Both the position numbers and the translations under genes were made by a program. Under the pieces are notes generated by a model. That model was not told where the DNA came from, searched no databases, and saw only the letters and a program-made list of their open reading frames with translations. Positions 5,691 to 13,086 of a DNA stretch of 13,317 nt are shown here, in pieces. How positions within the stretch are numbered: position 1 is the stretch's first letter; every line of letters begins with the position of its first letter. Where the stretch lies: contig JAIRPH010000078.1 in NCBI GenBank assembly GCA_031257135.1, positions 1 through 13,317 on the forward strand, in the 5' to 3' direction. Origin of the DNA: Spirochaetaceae bacterium. GTDB lineage: Bacteria; Spirochaetota; Spirochaetia; Treponematales; Breznakiellaceae.

Positions 5691-7154
5691 ATGCAAGTTA
5701 CGGTTGTGATCATTGTGATCTTGTATATGATCGGGATGCTGTTGGTCGGGTATTATTCGTCCAAGCGGATTAAATCGACCAGCGACTTTATGGTGGCGGG
5801 ACGCCGGATGGGACCGATTCTCATGGCGGGAACCCTAGCCGCTACCGAAATCGGAGGCGGAAGCTCTCTGGGCGTAGTGGAAAACGCCAGCAGTCTGGGA
5901 AGGTCTCAGTGGGGGTTAAGCGCGGCTTGGTATGTGCTTACGATGGGATTAGCGTTTATCATCCTTACTTTTCTGGCGCCGAAAATCCGGGCTTCCGAAG
6001 TGAAGACCGTGCCTGAGTATTTCCGCCGGAAGTACGGCCGGATCGCGGGAGTTTTCACGTCGGTGACCATGTTTCTGCCTTTGATCGGACTTACGGCCGG
6101 GCAGTTTATGGCGTCCGCTACGATTATTTCGGTGATGCTCGGCATAAACGGGAAGGTGGCGTTGGTGGTAGTCGCCATTGTGGTAACGGCTTATGCGGTC
6201 ATGGGCGGAATGTGGAGCGTGGCGATTACCGATTTCGTGCAGATCGGGCTTATCGTCGCGGGGATGCTCATCGCGGTGCCGTTCGCGCTGAGATTTTCCG
6301 GAGGGTGGGAGCAGGTGGTCGCGAATGTGCCGCCTGAAACCTTTGATCTTTTTAAAGGCATCGGGGGTCCCAAGGCTATTATCGCGTTGATCATTATGTA
6401 TGTGGCGACCTTCACGGTGGGGCAGGAAGCGGTATCCCGGTATTACTCCGCCCGGGACGGAAAAGCCGCCCGGCAGGGTTCGATTATCGCGGCGGCGGTG
6501 AATGGGATTTACGCGTTTGTGCCGACTATTCTTGGGATTATTACCCTCGCCTTAGTGAATATGGGCAAAGTTTCCTCTGAGACGATTCTCGCTCAGGGCG
6601 CGCGGTATTCTTTGCCGGTTCTTGCGACGCTTACGATGCCTGCGGTGATTGTGGGGTTTTTATTTTCCGGCATTATTTCCGCGACGATGTCCAGCGCGGA
6701 CTCAGACCTTTTGGGCGCAGGGTCGATTTTCGGCAACGATATTTACAAACAGTACATCAAAAAATCCGCTTCGGATCAGGAAGTGATGCGGGTGACTCAA
6801 ATAACTATGGTCATCGTAGGCGCGTTCGGGCTTATTGTCGCGCTTAATGCGGCAAGCATCATCCAGCTCCTGATGTTCTCTTTTACCTTGCGCGCGGCTG
6901 GGGCGTTTTTTCCCTATGTTATCGGGCATTATTGGAAAAAATCTTCTACCGCTGGAACCATTGCCTCTCTGATTGTGGGCAGTGTAGTTTCGGTAATGTT
7001 CGAGCGCAAACTCATCCCGGGCATGACCTTTTTCGGATGGGAAGCGCAGGCGGTGATTCCGGGTTTGGTCTGCGCGCTTGTCGTATACCTTATCTTTACC
7101 TTTATCTTCCCGTCGAAGCGGGATACTACCGAACTGCCTCCTCTTTCAGCCTAG
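5691..7154 (+). CDS. Sodium:solute symporter family transporter
   Basis: A 487-residue polytopic inner-membrane protein of the SSS family (LeuT-like fold), which uses the sodium gradient to import a solute such as a sugar, carboxylate, amino acid or pantothenate-like compound. Visible marks: 'STSDFMVAGRRMG' after the first helix (about 29-41), the unwound-helix motif 'TEIGGGSSLG' (52-61), 'GGMWSVAITDFVQ' (172-184), and 'SSADSDLLGAGSIFGNDIYK' (334-353), in which Ser334/Ser335 lie where the family's Na2 sodium-site serines occur. There are about 12-13 hydrophobic helices. Length is normal for the family. The start is fixed by AGGAGG. It is divergent from a DeoR regulator and has a palindromic operator candidate on its promoter, which favours a sugar or sugar-derived substrate, by inference only. 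It looks monocistronic, with a stem-loop after it. Confidence 0.93.
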   Translation: MQVTVVIIVILYMIGMLLVGYYSSKRIKSTSDFMVAGRRMGPILMAGTLAATEIGGGSSLGVVENASSLGRSQWGLSAAWYVLTMGLAFIILTFLAPKIRASEVKTVPEYFRRKYGRIAGVFTSVTMFLPLIGLTAGQFMASATIISVMLGINGKVALVVVAIVVTAYAVMGGMWSVAITDFVQIGLIVAGMLIAVPFALRFSGGWEQVVANVPPETFDLFKGIGGPKAIIALIIMYVATFTVGQEAVSRYYSARDGKAARQGSIIAAAVNGIYAFVPTILGIITLALVNMGKVSSETILAQGARYSLPVLATLTMPAVIVGFLFSGIISATMSSADSDLLGAGSIFGNDIYKQYIKKSASDQEVMRVTQITMVIVGAFGLIVALNAASIIQLLMFSFTLRAAGAFFPYVIGHYWKKSSTAGTIASLIVGSVVSVMFERKLIPGMTFFGWEAQAVIPGLVCALVVYLIFTFIFPSKRDTTELPPLSA

Positions 7155-7161
7155 AGGCAAT

Positions 7162-7206
7162 CGCGAATAAACACGAATATAGTAAAAATTATTCGTGTAA
7201 TTCGCG
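7162..7206 (+). terminator. Stem-loop after the symporter gene (terminator-like or dispersed repeat)
   Basis: CGCGAAT (7162-7168) pairs with ATTCGCG (7200-7206), and ACACGAATA (7171-7179) with TATTCGTGT (7190-7198). This gives 16 pairs with a two-versus-one base bulge and a 10-base loop. It begins 8 bases after the symporter stop codon. No T-run follows directly (the nearest is 7234-7240), so it is a weak intrinsic terminator; it may stabilise the 3' end of the mRNA or be a copy of a dispersed palindromic repeat. Confidence 0.45.
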
Positions 7207-7238
7207 GTTTATTAGGGTATTATTGAATTGACGTTTTT

Positions 7239-7267
7239 TTAAGTAACCCAGGGCGGTCAGGTATATT
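7239..7267 (+). promoter_or_regulatory. Possible promoter of the glycosyltransferase-helicase-proC operon
   Basis: -10 TATATT (7262-7267) with a poor -35 TTAAGT (7239-7244) at 17 bases. TTGACG at 7228-7233 is a better -35 but is spaced 28 bases from this -10 and has no other -10 at the right distance. Tentative. Confidence 0.3.
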
Positions 7268-7280
7268 TTAAAAATGTTGC

Positions 7281-7286
7281 GAGGAG
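7281..7286 (+). promoter_or_regulatory. SD site deciding the glycosyltransferase start
   Basis: GAGGAG five bases before ATG 7292. It lies inside the longer reading that would start at ATG 7274, so 7292 is the likely start. Confidence 0.7.
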
Positions 7287-7291
7287 TTTTT

Positions 7292-8479
7292 ATGAACATC
7301 GGTATCTTCAGCGATACCTATACGCCCCAGGTGAACGGGCTTGTTACGGTGATACGGACATTAAAAGCCGGATTGGAAAAACAAGGGCATAGGGTCTATA
7401 TTTTTACGGTCCAGCACCCTAAGGCGGTATCTGAAGAAGGGGTTTTCAGGGTTAGATCCATTCGGTTTCCCAAAGAGCCTCAGCATCGGATCGGAGTTTT
7501 TCTTGAAAAGCAGGTGGTTAATATCGCCAGAAACCTTAACCTCGATATTATTCATACTCATTCTGAATTCAGCCTTTATATCGGAGCGCGGCGGGTGAGC
7601 AAAATACTGCATATCCCCTCTATTCATACTCTGCATACCTATTACCCTGATTATCTTAATTATATTCCCTTTTTTACGCCTCTTATTGAACCATTGCTGA
7701 AAAAGCGGCTCCCCTCTGTTTTTATAAATCGCGTTCTCCGCGGTCAGCAATGCATTATTGCGCCGTCCAGAAAGATTCAGGACTTTTTGCGGGAAATCCG
7801 CTATACTAAGCCGGTTGAGGTAATCCCTAACGGGATTGATCTCTCCCCATTCTACGACCGCTCCGAAGAGGCAATCCGGGGCGGGGCGGACTTTCGGAAA
7901 CGCTTCAGAATTGAACAGGACGATGAGGTAATCCTTTTTGTCGGGCGTCTTGGCACGGAGAAAAACATTCAGGTTTTGATACACAATTTTAAGGAGATTC
8001 GCCGCCGCCGTCCCAAAACCAAGCTGGTATTGGCTGGAGACGGTCCTGATCGCCGGGAACTGGAAGCCTACGGGTATGAGCTGGGCATCAGCCCGGCATT
8101 GGTTTTCACCGGCTATCTCCGCTGGACCGATGAAATCAGGCAAGCCTATATTGGAGCGGATATATTTATGAGCGCGTCTCATAGCGAAGTGCATCCTATT
8201 ACCTTCATCGAAGTCCTCGCCGCGGGACTGCCTATTGTGGCGGCCGCGGACATCAGCATCGCCGACATGGTGATCAACGGCGAAAACGGCTGGGCAGTCG
8301 AGGACGACTGCCGGTTATGGGAAAAAGCGGTTGAGGTGTTGGCGGACTCCGAACTAAAAAAACGGATGGGACTCCGTTCCGCGGAGCTGTCTCAAAATTA
8401 TTCGATAGAGCGGTTCATCGATTCTATGATAGTCCAGTATGAAAAGTACCGAAAACCCGCGGCAAGGATGATAGGATGA
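7292..8479 (+). CDS. GT4 glycosyltransferase, likely diacylglycerol glucosyltransferase type
   Basis: A 395-residue GT-B enzyme. The opening 'MNIGIFSDTYTPQVNGLVT' followed by 'LEKQGHRVYIFT' is characteristic of the GT4 subgroup that puts sugar on 1,2-diacylglycerol (Acholeplasma alMGS-like) or related lipids at the inner face of the membrane. Further marks are 'DIIHTHSEFSLYIGARRVS' and 'IHTLHTYY' in the N-terminal half, 'VEVIPNGIDLSPF' (about 175-187), 'FVGRLGTEKN', 'LAGDGPDR', and the E-x7-E motif in 'SEVHPITFIEVLAAGLP' (Glu299 and Glu307). It is preceded by GAGGAG and starts at ATG 7292; an upstream in-frame ATG at 7274 lies before that site and would add six residues. Its stop overlaps the helicase start by four bases (ATGA), so the two are translationally coupled. 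A glycolipid role is family-based inference; a phosphatidylinositol mannosyltransferase-like activity is the main alternative. Confidence 0.88.
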   Translation: MNIGIFSDTYTPQVNGLVTVIRTLKAGLEKQGHRVYIFTVQHPKAVSEEGVFRVRSIRFPKEPQHRIGVFLEKQVVNIARNLNLDIIHTHSEFSLYIGARRVSKILHIPSIHTLHTYYPDYLNYIPFFTPLIEPLLKKRLPSVFINRVLRGQQCIIAPSRKIQDFLREIRYTKPVEVIPNGIDLSPFYDRSEEAIRGGADFRKRFRIEQDDEVILFVGRLGTEKNIQVLIHNFKEIRRRRPKTKLVLAGDGPDRRELEAYGYELGISPALVFTGYLRWTDEIRQAYIGADIFMSASHSEVHPITFIEVLAAGLPIVAAADISIADMVINGENGWAVEDDCRLWEKAVEVLADSELKKRMGLRSAELSQNYSIERFIDSMIVQYEKYRKPAARMIG

Positions 8480-9642
8480 CTGAATCGAAAAAAACCTTTG
8501 AAGACGCGGGAGTTTCCGCTTTTTTCACCGCCCGGCTGTCTGAACGGAATATCAAAATTCCTACCGAGATACAGGAGCTGGTAATTCCTCGGCTTTCTGC
8601 GGGAGAAAACGTACTGTTTCAGTCCGCCACCGGCACGGGAAAGACCTTCGCCTATCTTCTTCCGCTGTTCCAGAGGCTTGTTCAGGATGACCTCCCTAAA
8701 CTGCTTATTCTGGCGCCGACTTTGGAACTCTGTTCTCAGATTAAGCAGGAAGCTGATTTTCTCTTGAAAGACTCTTCTCTAAAGGTCAGTCTTATTATCG
8801 GTTCCGCCAGCATGAGCAGGCAGATTCAGACTCTGCGGAAGGAGAAGCCTGCGGTTATCGTCGGGAATCCAGCCCGGCTTTTGCAATTGGAACAGATGAG
8901 AAAGCTGAAACTAAGCCGAGTAACCGCCTTAGCGTTTGACGAAGGGGATCGGCTTATCGCGGATGAGCTGTTTAAGGATACTCTGGAATTGGTAAAACGA
9001 GTAAACCCAATACGGCAGACCGCCGCGTGTTCCGCTACTATTATGTCCGAGCGAAGCCGGGAGCGATTGCTTCCCCTGATGGGTAATCCAGTAGCTGTAC
9101 TGGAAAGTGAAGCCCAAGAAATACTCCGGGAGCGGATCAGCCATTGGGCGTTGTTCAGCGAGCCTCGGCGAAAGATTCGTACTTTGTGTTCGTTTATCGC
9201 GGCATCAAAGGCAAAGAAAGTCCTCGTCTTTACCGCTAAGGGCAGAGAAGTAGGAACGATTGTTGCTCAACTGCAATATCGCCGCATCGGCGCGGCAGGT
9301 CTCTCAGGCGATCTGGATAAGCAGGTGCGGAAACGAGCCGTAGAGGATTTCAGAGCCGGCAGATGCCGGACGCTGGTGTCCAGCGACCTTGCCGCCCGCG
9401 GATTGGATATTCCTGACATCAGCTACGTCGTGGCTCTGGATGTCCCGGATAACGGGGAAGCCTATATACACCGGGCGGGACGTACCGCCCGGGCGGGCAA
9501 CCGGGGTACTATGGTCACCATCGGAGATGAGGAAGAACTGCGGCGATTTGCTCTTTTGGAGAAAAAACTTGGGATTGTTGTGTATCCTAAGCTGTTGTAT
9601 CAGGGACAAATCTGTACGCCAGCGAACTATACGCCAGCGTAA
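8476..9642 (+). CDS. DEAD-box-family RNA helicase with DEGD motif II
   Basis: A 388-residue superfamily 2 helicase consisting of little more than the two RecA-like domains. Motifs in order: Q motif with Phe8 and Gln33, motif I 'ATGTGKT' (51-57), Ia 'PTLELC' (81-86, usual PTREL), Ib region 'GNPARLL' (usual TPGR), motif II 'DEGD' (155-158) in place of DEAD, III 'SAT' (186-188), IV 'VLVFTAKG', V 'SSDLAARGLDIP', and VI 'HRAGRTARAG'. The Walker B Asp-Glu pair is kept, so ATP hydrolysis is plausible. Such proteins unwind short RNA duplexes in ribosome assembly, mRNA decay or cold response. There is no RGG-rich or DbpA-type C-terminal tail, so the RNA target is unclear. ATG 8476 overlaps the preceding stop and has AAGG 8 bases upstream. 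The stop codon falls in the second copy of a 15-bp tandem repeat. Confidence 0.93.
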   Translation: MTESKKTFEDAGVSAFFTARLSERNIKIPTEIQELVIPRLSAGENVLFQSATGTGKTFAYLLPLFQRLVQDDLPKLLILAPTLELCSQIKQEADFLLKDSSLKVSLIIGSASMSRQIQTLRKEKPAVIVGNPARLLQLEQMRKLKLSRVTALAFDEGDRLIADELFKDTLELVKRVNPIRQTAACSATIMSERSRERLLPLMGNPVAVLESEAQEILRERISHWALFSEPRRKIRTLCSFIAASKAKKVLVFTAKGREVGTIVAQLQYRRIGAAGLSGDLDKQVRKRAVEDFRAGRCRTLVSSDLAARGLDIPDISYVVALDVPDNGEAYIHRAGRTARAGNRGTMVTIGDEEELRRFALLEKKLGIVVYPKLLYQGQICTPANYTPA

Positions 9643-9644
9643 TA
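9615..9644 (+). repeat. 15-bp tandem duplication at the helicase stop codon
   Basis: Two adjacent 15-base units begin at 9615 and 9630. Both start TACGCCAGCG and agree at 13 of 15 bases. They encode T-P-A-N-Y and then T-P-A-stop, so the stop codon lies in the second unit where the first has AAC. Confidence 0.6.
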
Positions 9645-9648
9645 ATAT

Positions 9649-9652
9649 GGAG
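9649..9652 (+). promoter_or_regulatory. SD site deciding the proC start
   Basis: GGAG six bases before ATG 9659. A second ATG at 9647 overlaps this site, so 9659 is preferred. Confidence 0.65.
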
Positions 9653-9658
9653 AAAAAA

Positions 9659-10483
9659 ATGAAAATCGCTTGTATCGGCAGTGGAAATATGGGAACCGCC
9701 TTAATGAAAGGAGCGGCAGGGATTATCGGAGGGAGCAGTATAGGCTTTACCGATATAGACCGGATAAAAGCGGCGGAGGCGGCAAAAATCATCGGCGGAA
9801 AGGTATACGATTCAAACATCGAAGCCGTCGGCGAGGCGGATTTTGTCTTCCTTGCGGTAAAGCCTCAGGTACTCGGCGCGGTATTGCAGGAGATAGCTCC
9901 GGCTGTAAAGGAACGGACTGGTTCAAGCAAGCCGGCGGCGCTGGTTTCCATTGCCGCCGGATGGACTATCGCCAAGATTCAGGAGACTCTGCGAGGGTCT
10001 GTCTGGAACGACAATCCGCCGGTAATCAGGATTATGCCCAACACGCCTGCGCTCATCGGGCAGGGGGTCATCGCCTTTTCGCCTTCGCCGGAGGTGAGCC
10101 TTGAATCCGCCGGAGAACTAGAAAAAATCCTCGCCCATGCAGGCATGGTAGACCGCATCGAGGAGCAGTATCTAAACGGCGCGACTGGGCTTTCAGGTTC
10201 TGGACCGGCTTTTGTATACCTATTCATTGAAGCCTTAGCCGATGCCGGCGTCAGAGTCGGGCTTCCGCGGGATCGGGCTTTGCGGTATGCCGCTCAAACC
10301 GTTCTCGGGTCTGCGGCTATGGTCAAAGAGACCGGCAGACATCCGGGAGAACTCAAGGACATGGTCGCCTCCCCGGGAGGCACTACGATAGCCGGCATAG
10401 CCGCGCTGGAAAACGGCGCGTTTCGGGGAACCGTGATGAACGCCGTAAACGCGGCTTTTGAACGGGCAAAAATGTTAGAATAA
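9659..10483 (+). CDS. proC: Pyrroline-5-carboxylate reductase
   Basis: A 274-residue cytoplasmic enzyme that reduces 1-pyrroline-5-carboxylate to L-proline with NAD(P)H, the last step of proline synthesis. The N-terminal Rossmann motif is 'IACIGSGNMGTALMKG' (3-18), followed by 'FVFLAVKPQ' and 'IRIMPNTPALIGQG', which are typical of ProC. The C-terminal dimerisation domain has 'GLSGSGPAFVYLFIEALADAG' in two parts and the family signature 'HPGELKDMVASPGGTTIAG'. Length is normal (about 270). The reading frame is open well upstream inside the helicase gene, but GGAG six bases before ATG 9659 sets the start; MEKK from ATG 9647 is possible. It follows the helicase by 16 bp as the last gene of the plus-strand operon. 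Nothing in the other two genes relates to proline, so the grouping may simply be shared housekeeping transcription. Confidence 0.97.
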   Translation: MKIACIGSGNMGTALMKGAAGIIGGSSIGFTDIDRIKAAEAAKIIGGKVYDSNIEAVGEADFVFLAVKPQVLGAVLQEIAPAVKERTGSSKPAALVSIAAGWTIAKIQETLRGSVWNDNPPVIRIMPNTPALIGQGVIAFSPSPEVSLESAGELEKILAHAGMVDRIEEQYLNGATGLSGSGPAFVYLFIEALADAGVRVGLPRDRALRYAAQTVLGSAAMVKETGRHPGELKDMVASPGGTTIAGIAALENGAFRGTVMNAVNAAFERAKMLE

Positions 10484-10515
10484 CAATTCTAATTTGGAGA
10501 AACTGATAAACGAGT

Positions 10516-11382
10516 CTATATCAGCCCATATTTTTTAAAACCTTTGAAAAGTCCGTCTTCTTTGAGGGAAGCCGTTACGTCATCGGCAATTTCTTTGAGG
10601 GCGTCATCGGCGTTTCCCATAGCGATTCCGATGCCTACAGCTTCGATCATGGTGCGGTCGTTATCGCTATCGCCGAAGGCAATCGTATCCGCCAGCGGGA
10701 TGCCGTAATGCTCCGCTATCCTTTTGACTGCCGAGCCTTTATGAACGCCCAAAGGACCGATTTCACCGCCTTCCTTACCGCTAAAGGGAATAGAACCGTG
10801 AAACAGCTCGCATACGCCGGCAAACGTCTTTGACAAAGCCTCAAAAGATACGCCCGGACTCCCGACAAACACGATTTTATTAACGCCGACATAGGAGAAA
10901 TCTGACGGATCCTCCGGCAGGACGTCTTTTGACATTCTGGAAAGCAGATCGTCCACTACATTCGCTTGGGGCATACCGGCAAAATTTCGTTTGAGCGTTT
11001 CCCAATGATTCAGAAAGTAGCGGTTCGATAAGACCGAATTGTTAGTTTCAAAGGAAAAACCGCATTGCAGATTATGCAAGTACGCGGTAATCTGCTTTAC
11101 CGTTTCCGCCGGCATCACGGTATCGAAAATAACCGCGCCGCCGGTCTCGATGCGAGCCCCTCCGGAGCTGATGATCCCATCGAAACCTATGGCAAGCACG
11201 GCATCGCTGATAATCGAGCGGGGACGGCCCGAACAGATGTAGAGCAAATGCCCTTGTCTGCGGGCTTCCCGACAGGCGGTCAATGCTGAGGGCGGGACAA
11301 TGCCGTCCGCTCCCATCAGCGTACCGTCAATATCTAAAAATACTATTTTTTGCGGCGTAACACGCTCCTTATAGTTCCGCAA
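10516..11382 (-). CDS. Cof-type HAD-superfamily phosphatase
   Basis: About 288 residues, HAD superfamily class IIB (Cof/YbiV-like), which dephosphorylate sugar phosphates, flavin precursors or other small metabolites in the cytoplasm. Motif I is 'VFLDIDGTL' (Asp17 nucleophile, Asp19 acid/base), motif II 'YICSGRP', motif III Lys in 'GVHKGSAVKRIAEHYGIP', and motif IV 'AFGDSDNDRTMIEA', followed by 'GIAMGNADDALKEIAD'. The cap domain lies between motifs II and III. It is the third gene of the ptsH-ptsI cluster and overlaps the ptsI stop by 14 bases if the TTG at 11382 is used. The start is uncertain: no ATG or GTG occurs in frame between that TTG and motif I, although AAGGAG at 11365-11370 suggests initiation a little further in, where only ACG is well spaced. 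Substrate unknown; a sugar phosphate would suit its PTS neighbours. Confidence 0.9.
   Translation of the reverse strand: MRNYKERVTPQKIVFLDIDGTLMGADGIVPPSALTACREARRQGHLLYICSGRPRSIISDAVLAIGFDGIISSGGARIETGGAVIFDTVMPAETVKQITAYLHNLQCGFSFETNNSVLSNRYFLNHWETLKRNFAGMPQANVVDDLLSRMSKDVLPEDPSDFSYVGVNKIVFVGSPGVSFEALSKTFAGVCELFHGSIPFSGKEGGEIGPLGVHKGSAVKRIAEHYGIPLADTIAFGDSDNDRTMIEAVGIGIAMGNADDALKEIADDVTASLKEDGLFKGFKKYGLI
11365..11370 (-). promoter_or_regulatory. SD-like AAGGAG without a normal start codon after it
   Basis: AAGGAG on the minus strand overlaps the ptsI stop codon (TATAAGGAG). In the HAD reading frame the next codons are CGT GTT ACG CCG, with no ATG, GTG or TTG; an out-of-frame GTG lies one base after the motif. 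It either drives a rare start codon or is fortuitous. Confidence 0.4.
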
Positions 11383-12988
11383 TCCGCCGGCGAAGTTTCA
11401 GAATATACGAGGGTTCAACCGACAGTTCGTCCATCTTCATGTCCGCGAAGGTTTGCGTCAGGTCAGGGTCCGCCCCGAGCATACCGCAGACGCCGCACCA
11501 GATGCCCGCTTTATGAGCGTTCTCTACGGTCGTGCGGATGAGCCGTAAAATAGCCTCATGGTGAACGTCGCAGAACTCCCGAATCGACTCGTTTTGCCGG
11601 TCAACCGCAAGGGTATATTGGGTCAAATCGTTAGTGCCGATGCTGAAAAAATCCGCTTCTTTGGCAAGCAAATCGCTGATCACCGCAGAAGCCGGCGTTT
11701 CTATCATAATACCTATCGGCGTATCGGGATTGAAGGCAATACCCTCCGCCGACAGCTCTTCCCGCACCTGCTTGGCAATAGCTTTGGACCGGCGCAGTTC
11801 CTCAAGGTCGCTGATCATCGGAAACATGATCGCCGCGTTCCCGTGAGCCGAAGCCCGGTAAATCGCCCGAAGCTGGGTTTTGAATAACTGGGGTCTGGTG
11901 AGACAAATCCGAATCGCCCGCATACCCAGAGCGGGATTTTCTTCTTTAGGCAGTTCAAAGTAATCGACCTGCTTATCCGCTCCAATATCCAAGGTGCGGA
12001 TAATAACCTGCTTGCCTCCAAGCCGCTCTACTACCTTCCGATAGCTTTCGTATTGGATGTCCTCTCCCGGATAATCCTCTCGTCCGAGGTACAAGAACTC
12101 ACTGCGGAACAAACCGATGCCTTCAGCGTCGTTGGCGAGAACCGCGTCCACATCCGTTACGGACCCGATATTCGCAAACAGCTTTATCTTTTGTCCGCTT
12201 TTAGTGAGCGTAGGCTTTCCCCGGAACTGCTCAAGGCTTTGCCGATCCTTTACAAGCTGTTCCTGCTTTTGCTTCAGAGCTTCCCGTACTTCCGGCGTGG
12301 GGTCGATATAGAGGGTGCCGGTTTCGCCGTCCAAAGCCACAGGCTTATTCGCCAGCCCCGGCGCAAGCGACGCGCCAAGCCCAATGATTGCGGGAATCCC
12401 CATGGTCCGGGCAAAGATGGCGGTATGAGAATTCGCCGCGCCTTGCTGACACACCAAAGCAAGCACCTTTTCCCGATTAAACTGAGCGGTTTCGCTAGGA
12501 CTGAAGTCGTTTGAGGCAAGAACAACCGGTTCTTTTCCTTCGGTGCCGGTCTGCTGGGTGCCTGCAAGGATCGCGATAACCCGTTTGGAAACATCGTCTA
12601 CATCGGCCGCGCGTTCCCGCATATACACGTCTTCCATCTCGGCAAAGTCTTTGGCAAGCTGTCTTCCGGTTTCCTGCACTGCGTACTCCGCGCATACGGA
12701 CAAGGTCTCGATAGCCTTTACAATCGGTTCGTAATAATCGGTGTCCTCCAGCATCATACGGTGAATCTCAAAAAGCAGAGCGTTTTCCTTGCCGATCTTC
12801 TCCGCCATCGTTTGAGATAGTTCGTCAAGCTGATCTCCCGCGGTCCGCCTAGCGGCGTGAAACCGCTCGATTTCTCCTTTCGTGTCGTTTATGAGTTTTT
12901 TCTCTACCACAAAAGTAGAACGCTCGAAAAACACCAAGGGTCCCATCGCAATACCCGCGCTTACCCCTTTTCCCTGCAACGTAATCAT
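11369..12988 (-). CDS. ptsI: PTS enzyme I (phosphoenolpyruvate-protein phosphotransferase)
   Basis: A 539-residue cytoplasmic enzyme that takes phosphate from phosphoenolpyruvate onto a histidine and passes it to HPr. The N-terminal part ('GKGVSAGIAMGPL' at 6-18) and the HPr-binding helical domain (about 30-145) are followed by the swivelling phospho-histidine domain, with active-site His188 in 'ANSHTAIFARTMGIPAI'; the glycine pair usually found before it is Gly-Ala here. The PEP-binding barrel has 'GIGLFRSEFLYL', 'RTLDIGADK', 'NPALGMRAIR', 'IMIETPASA', 'FFSIGTNDLTQYTLAVDR' and the catalytic Cys501 in 'GVCGMLG'. It is slightly shorter than E. coli EI (575) but has every domain. GGAGG four bases before ATG 12988 fixes the start. 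It follows ptsH by 98 bp and leads into the HAD gene. No permease or HPr kinase gene is in the window, so whether it serves sugar uptake or only regulation is open. Confidence 0.97.
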   Translation of the reverse strand: MITLQGKGVSAGIAMGPLVFFERSTFVVEKKLINDTKGEIERFHAARRTAGDQLDELSQTMAEKIGKENALLFEIHRMMLEDTDYYEPIVKAIETLSVCAEYAVQETGRQLAKDFAEMEDVYMRERAADVDDVSKRVIAILAGTQQTGTEGKEPVVLASNDFSPSETAQFNREKVLALVCQQGAANSHTAIFARTMGIPAIIGLGASLAPGLANKPVALDGETGTLYIDPTPEVREALKQKQEQLVKDRQSLEQFRGKPTLTKSGQKIKLFANIGSVTDVDAVLANDAEGIGLFRSEFLYLGREDYPGEDIQYESYRKVVERLGGKQVIIRTLDIGADKQVDYFELPKEENPALGMRAIRICLTRPQLFKTQLRAIYRASAHGNAAIMFPMISDLEELRRSKAIAKQVREELSAEGIAFNPDTPIGIMIETPASAVISDLLAKEADFFSIGTNDLTQYTLAVDRQNESIREFCDVHHEAILRLIRTTVENAHKAGIWCGVCGMLGADPDLTQTFADMKMDELSVEPSYILKLRRRIAEL

Positions 12989-13005
12989 AACGCCTCCGAT
13001 TTCAA

Positions 13006-13027
13006 GGCGGGGAAGCGTATCCCCGCC
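13006..13027. other. GC-rich stem-loop between ptsH and ptsI
   Basis: GGCGGGGA (13006-13013) pairs with TCCCCGCC (13020-13027) around a six-base loop. For the ptsH-ptsI transcript (minus strand) it lies just before the ptsI ribosome site and has no U-tract after it, so it is more likely an mRNA-stability or translation element. Read on the plus strand it is followed by a T-rich stretch (13030-13048), which is the form of an intrinsic terminator facing right. Confidence 0.55.
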
Positions 13028-13086
13028 AGTTATTTTTCTATTTTTTTTAAAAAACTTTTTTACTTAAAAAAACTTTTTTAAAAAAA
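13028..13086. repeat. A/T homopolymer tract between ptsH and ptsI
   Basis: Nearly pure A and T runs, including two near-identical units with TTAAAAAA(A)CTTTTTTA (about 13047-13062 and 13064-13080). Such A-tracts bend DNA and can act as UP elements or nucleoid-protein sites. No convincing promoter for ptsI can be drawn from it. Confidence 0.5.

Noticed and set aside
7228..7233. TTGACG as the -35 box for the glycosyltransferase operon
   Set aside because: No -10-like hexamer lies 15-19 bases downstream; the only good -10 is 28 bases away.
7361..8194. Minus-strand open frame of 277 codons opposite the second glycosyltransferase
   Set aside because: It is antisense to an unmistakable GT4 gene, and the translated sequence shows no family motif.
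10503..10524. CTGATA-N10-TATCAG inverted repeat between proC and the HAD gene, using the same hexamer as the HD-GYP upstream array
   Set aside because: A six-base match is expected several times in 13 kb, the right arm is HAD coding sequence, and the stem is too weak for a convincing terminator despite a T-run at 10531-10536.
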